Source of the DNA: Clostridiales bacterium UBA7044
Lineage (GTDB): Bacteria; Bacillota; Clostridia; Oscillospirales; Oscillospiraceae
Direction of reading: 5' to 3'
NCBI GenBank assembly: GCA_002493965.1
Contig: DLAP01000042.1
Coordinates: 1,948 to 11,053 of the forward strand
Length of the DNA stretch: 9,106 nucleotides
Below are positions 7,134 through 9,106 of this stretch, piece after piece (the stretch's first letter is position 1; every line of letters begins with the position of its first letter). The position numbers and the translations under genes are program-made. The notes under the pieces are model-generated. The model worked only from the letters and a program-made list of their open reading frames with translations. It was not told the DNA's origin and made no database searches.

Positions 7134-7204
7134 TAGGGCAGCACCCCACAATGGGGCAAAAGATCCGTCGAAAGCCGCCGCTCCCATTGTGCGGTGTTGC
7201 CTTA
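7134..7204. repeat. MITE-like palindromic repeat, copy 1
   Basis: Terminal arms 7134-7156 and 7182-7204 pair over 23 positions with one C-C mismatch (7146/7192) and three G-U-type pairs. The 25-nt centre includes AAAAGATCC. The reverse complement of this element matches the sequence from 9043 over about 48 nt with roughly five differences, so it is a dispersed element rather than a one-off hairpin. Ends of the TA-AGGGC type recall MITEs with TA target sites, but no transposase is in the window. It lies in the leader of the COG2426 gene, between promoter and ribosome binding site. Confidence 0.7.
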
Positions 7205-7236
7205 GAGTTTTACGTGCAAATCTTCAGGAGCGCTTT

Positions 7237-7710
7237 ATGCTGAAAAAATATCTGCTCTGCTTTTTGATCTCCATGGTGCCATTGGTGGAATTGCGGGGGG
7301 CGGTGCCCTACGGCGTGCTGATGGGGCTTTCCTATCCGATCACGCTGGTCGTGTGCATCATCGGAAATATGCTGCCTGTACCCCTCATCTACTTCTTTGC
7401 CCGAAAGGTTCTGATCTGGGGCTGTGACAAAAAATATATCGGAAAGTTCTTCACCTTCTGCTATCAGAAGGGGGAGCACGGCGGCGCGAAGCTCAGGAAG
7501 CGCACCGGCCGGGGCGGGCTCTTTGTGGCATTGCTGCTGTTCGTGGGGATTCCCATTCCCGGCACCGGCGCCTGGACGGGGACATTGGCGGCATCCTTTT
7601 TGGACATGGGCATCAAGTCCACCACTGTGGCCGTATGTTTAGGGGTTCTGCTTGCGGGCATCATTATGGGCGTGGTCACTATGACCGGCGTTCACGTTTT
7701 TGGGATATAA
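7237..7710 (+). CDS. Small integral membrane protein, COG2426 / PF06695 family
   Basis: Often annotated as small multidrug export protein, but direct evidence for transport is weak; the family is predicted to share a fold with DedA/VTT membrane proteins. The 157-residue product is the usual family length. It shows PLVELRGAVPYG (15-26) with Glu18 and Arg20 in the first hydrophobic stretch, GNMLPVP (43-49), and the matching second hallmark VGIPIPGTGAWTG (103-115). Hydrophobic segments are near 5-17, 34-54, 94-120 and 127-150; the two motif regions suggest re-entrant loops. The ATG at 7237 has AGGAG (7226-7230) six bases upstream. The open frame continues upstream to 7090, but that part runs through the promoter and the palindromic repeat and is not coding. 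The HIT gene follows 21 nt later, probably co-transcribed. Confidence 0.85.
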   Translation: MLKKYLLCFLISMVPLVELRGAVPYGVLMGLSYPITLVVCIIGNMLPVPLIYFFARKVLIWGCDKKYIGKFFTFCYQKGEHGGAKLRKRTGRGGLFVALLLFVGIPIPGTGAWTGTLAASFLDMGIKSTTVAVCLGVLLAGIIMGVVTMTGVHVFGI

Positions 7711-7731
7711 CATTTTTAGGAGGAAGCCATC

Positions 7732-8070
7732 ATGGACTGCTTATTCTGCAAAATCATTGCCGGGGATATCCCCTCCACCAAGGTCTACGAGGACGACCTT
7801 TGTTTGGCCTTCCGGGATATCAACCCCCAGGCCCCGACCCACATTCTGGTGATCCCCAAGGCCCACATTTCCGGCTGTAACGGGGTCACGGAGGAAAACA
7901 GCGGCGTAGTCGCCCACATCTTCGCGGTAATTCCCGGGATTGCCAACGCGGAGGGGCTGACTGGCGGCTACCGGGTGGTCAGCAACTGCGGCCCGGACGC
8001 CGGTCAGACGGTGCCTCATCTCCACTTCCATATCCTGGGCGGCAGGCAGCTGAATCTGGATATGGCGTAA
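7732..8070 (+). CDS. HIT-family (HinT-like) purine nucleotide hydrolase
   Basis: Histidine-triad protein of the HinT/PKCI branch. Relatives hydrolyse adenosine or guanosine phosphoramidates and aminoacyl-adenylates in the cytoplasm. The 112-residue product is full length. It begins with CLFCKIIAGDIP (3-14), with a Cys3-x2-Cys6 pair that may bind metal in this branch. FRDINPQAPTHILVIPKAH (27-45) forms the nucleotide-binding strand region, and the triad His96-x-His98-x-His100 is followed by LGG. The residue after the triad that is usually reported as His is replaced by the ILGG continuation typical of bacterial HinT proteins. A strong AGGAGG (7718-7723) lies eight bases before the ATG. It follows the COG2426 gene by 21 nt, and a separate promoter for thiT begins about 70 nt downstream. 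Confidence 0.92.
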   Translation: MDCLFCKIIAGDIPSTKVYEDDLCLAFRDINPQAPTHILVIPKAHISGCNGVTEENSGVVAHIFAVIPGIANAEGLTGGYRVVSNCGPDAGQTVPHLHFHILGGRQLNLDMA

Positions 8071-8139
8071 GAAACTCCTATATTGGGGGAACATATTTTC
8101 CAGCGCTGCGGCTGGGAAAAGCCCAGGAAGATTTCTTTC

Positions 8140-8167
8140 TTGACAAGATCCCCTTTTTTACTATAAT
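8140..8167 (+). promoter_or_regulatory. Near-consensus promoter for the TPP riboswitch-thiT unit
   Basis: Consensus TTGACA (8140-8145) and consensus TATAAT (8162-8167) are separated by 16 bp. Transcription would start near 8174, about 20 nt before the riboswitch aptamer. A strong constitutive promoter with control left to the RNA is the usual arrangement. Confidence 0.85.
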
Positions 8168-8192
8168 ATCTTTTAGATCGCGTTTCAATAAG

Positions 8193-8285
8193 TCTTCGGG
8201 GGGCCGGACGCATCCGGCTGAGATTGGGCTTTTCCGCAGTCCTGACCCGTGAACCTGATACGGTTAGTACCGTCGGAGGGAAAGA
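8193..8285 (+). ncRNA. TPP riboswitch (THI element) aptamer
   Basis: The conserved TPP-sensing core is clear: a P3-type hairpin GCCGGA/TCCGGC (8203-8208 and 8213-8218), CTGAGA (8218-8223), the ACCCGTGAACCTGAT block ending at 8259, GGTTAGTACC (8262-8271) and the closing CGGAGGGAAA (8274-8283). P1 is formed by TCTT near 8193 and AAGA ending at 8285. When TPP binds, expression of the downstream thiamine transporter is expected to fall. The following hairpin at 8305-8346 suggests control of transcription termination rather than only translation. Confidence 0.95.
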
Positions 8286-8304
8286 TGCACATATGAGACA
8301 AAAA

Positions 8305-8346
8305 TGTCGCATTGCACCTGGACGGCTTGCAATGCGATACTTTTTT
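8305..8346 (+). terminator. Riboswitch-controlled attenuator terminator
   Basis: A 12-bp stem (8305-8316 with 8328-8339, one G-U pair) encloses an 11-nt loop and is followed, after one C, by T6 (8341-8346). It lies between the TPP aptamer and thiT, so it should end transcription when the riboswitch is ligand-bound. The competing antiterminator is not obvious: a GACA/TGTC pairing (8297-8300 with 8305-8308) disturbs only the base of the stem. Confidence 0.8.
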
Positions 8347-8367
8347 ATCCAATGGAGGGTTTGCGTT

Positions 8368-8982
8368 ATGGCAAACAAAGCAAGCGAAAAGGTTCAGATT
8401 CTCACAGAGAGCGCCATTATGATCGCTCTTGCCACCGTTCTGAGCCTGCTGAAAATCTGGGAGGCCCCCTACGGCGGCTCCGTCACCATCGTGAGTATGG
8501 CCCCCATCATCATCCTGTCCCTGCGCCGGGGCGTGAAAACCGGTCTGCTGGCCGGCTTCGCCCACAGCCTGATCCAGCTCCTGCTGGGTCTGAACAATGT
8601 GGCCTGGATTCCGGACGCCGGCGGCATTGTGGTGTGCATTCTCACGGACTACATTCTGCCCTTCACCCTGCTGGGCCTGGGCGGCTGCTTCCGGAATGTG
8701 AAGTTCACCAAAAACGACAAGACCAATTTGATCATCGCTGCCATTGTCGGCACCCTGCTGGTCACTGCGCTGCGCTACCTCAGCCACATCGTCTCCGGCG
8801 CTGTCATCTGGTATGCCCTGGACCTTCAGTGGTACGCCGACGATCCCAGCCACATCGTTCATCAGTACGGCGCCTGGCTCTTCTCCGTGATCTACAACGG
8901 CGGCTATATGGTGCCGGAGATCATCACCACCACCATTGCCACCCCCATCCTTTACGCCGCTCTCAACAGAGTGAAAAAGTAA
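8368..8982 (+). CDS. thiT: Thiamine ECF transporter S component ThiT
   Basis: Membrane substrate-binding subunit that captures thiamine and works with the shared ECF module (EcfA, EcfA', EcfT), which is not encoded here. The 204-residue product is family length, with about six hydrophobic segments. Diagnostic regions are EAPYGGSVTIVSMAPI (32-47), LRYLSH with His140, IVSGAVIW with Trp148, and WLFSVIYNGGYMVPE (170-184) with Asn177. His140 and Trp148 are eight residues apart, as are the thiamine-contacting His and Trp in Lactococcus ThiT. The position five before Asn177 is Phe172, where the Lactococcus protein has Tyr; this alignment is from memory. GGAGGG (8354-8359) lies eight bases before the ATG. 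The open frame extends upstream into the riboswitch, but those codons are not the gene. The TPP riboswitch strongly supports the substrate. Confidence 0.94.
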   Translation: MANKASEKVQILTESAIMIALATVLSLLKIWEAPYGGSVTIVSMAPIIILSLRRGVKTGLLAGFAHSLIQLLLGLNNVAWIPDAGGIVVCILTDYILPFTLLGLGGCFRNVKFTKNDKTNLIIAAIVGTLLVTALRYLSHIVSGAVIWYALDLQWYADDPSHIVHQYGAWLFSVIYNGGYMVPEIITTTIATPILYAALNRVKK

Positions 8983-9012
8983 CGTTTGATACACCGGAAT
9001 ACCTCCTATCCC

Positions 9013-9043
9013 ATGCCGCCCCGAATTTGGGGCGGCATTTTTT
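9013..9043 (+). terminator. Strong rho-independent terminator after thiT
   Basis: A perfect 10-bp GC-rich stem (ATGCCGCCCC at 9013-9022 with 9029-9038), a 6-nt loop and T6 (9038-9043) lie 30 nt beyond the thiT stop codon. It is the clearest intrinsic terminator in the window and ends the thiT unit. Its T-tract runs directly into repeat copy 2. Confidence 0.95.
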
Positions 9044-9106
9044 AGGGCAACACCGCACAATGGGAACTTCGGCTTTCGCCGGATCTTTTGCTCCATCTGT
9101 GCAGTT
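9043..9106. repeat. MITE-like palindromic repeat, copy 2 (cut by window end)
   Basis: Matches the reverse complement of copy 1: TAGGGCAACACCGCACAATGG at the left, then a centre that includes CGGCTTTCG and GGATCTTTTGC. The two copies therefore lie in opposite orientation. About 43 of the first 48 positions agree. The right arm begins at about 9092 and is less well conserved, with apparent small changes before the window ends, so the copy may be degraded or incomplete. It abuts the T-tract of the thiT terminator. Confidence 0.65.

Noticed and set aside
7090..7236. N-terminal extension of the COG2426 frame
   Set aside because: It begins at the -35 hexamer and runs through the promoter and palindromic repeat. 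The ATG at 7237 has a proper Shine-Dalgarno and gives the family length.
8096..8120. Hairpin CCAGC/GCTGG after the HIT gene, considered as a terminator
   Set aside because: Imperfect, short and without a T-run on either strand. Where the HIT transcript ends is unclear.
8185..9096. Minus-strand open frame of 303 codons
   Set aside because: Covers the TPP riboswitch, thiT and its terminator in antisense; no ribosome binding site or domain signal.
7134..9106. Repeat pair considered as ends of a composite transposon carrying the three plus-strand genes
   Set aside because: No transposase or recombinase gene lies between them, and the genes are ordinary housekeeping types. Independent insertions are simpler.

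Overview
The window looks like a chromosomal segment from a GC-rich gut-type Clostridia, most likely Oscillospirales (Oscillibacter, Flavonifractor or a relative). This rests on the protein style, strong AGGAGG-type ribosome binding sites, compact operons and short palindromic intergenic repeats. The genus is an inference. No phage, IS transposase, CRISPR array, rRNA or tRNA is visible.

Minus-strand block (about 6966 down to 182): an apparent five-gene operon. In transcription order it holds a U32-family protein of the RlhA/YdcP type (probable 23S rRNA hydroxylation factor), maf (nucleotide pyrophosphatase), mreC and mreD (elongasome scaffold) and mrdA (penicillin-binding protein 2). It starts from an extended -10 promoter near 6958-6966, carries a structured leader of roughly 220 nt, and ends in a hairpin terminator at 182-210. 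Gaps between genes are short (75, 56 and 4 nt, then a 13-nt overlap). The last three genes make the lateral-wall peptidoglycan machinery; maf is a common neighbour of mre genes. mreB, which usually precedes mreC, is not present.

Plus-strand block (7090-9043): a divergent promoter (TTGCAA, 17 bp, TATGAT) drives a small membrane protein of the COG2426/PF06695 family and a HIT-family nucleotide-binding protein. A second, near-consensus promoter (TTGACA, 16 bp, TATAAT) drives a TPP riboswitch, an attenuator-type terminator and thiT, the thiamine-specific S component of an ECF transporter. A strong terminator follows thiT. Thiamine uptake is therefore expected to be shut off when TPP is abundant.

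Repeats and non-coding signals: a palindromic element of about 71 bp lies between the COG2426 promoter and its ribosome binding site. A second copy, in the opposite orientation and cut by the window edge, abuts the thiT terminator. A different tandem-hairpin element lies at 98-140, beyond the mrdA terminator. The U32 leader contains a 14-bp perfect inverted repeat and a hairpin covering the Shine-Dalgarno. A direct repeat of TTAAGG at 11-bp spacing lies just upstream of the COG2426 promoter.

I see no wholly novel gene system here. The items most worth checking are the U32 leader RNA, the MITE-like repeat pair and the 11-bp-spaced direct repeat.
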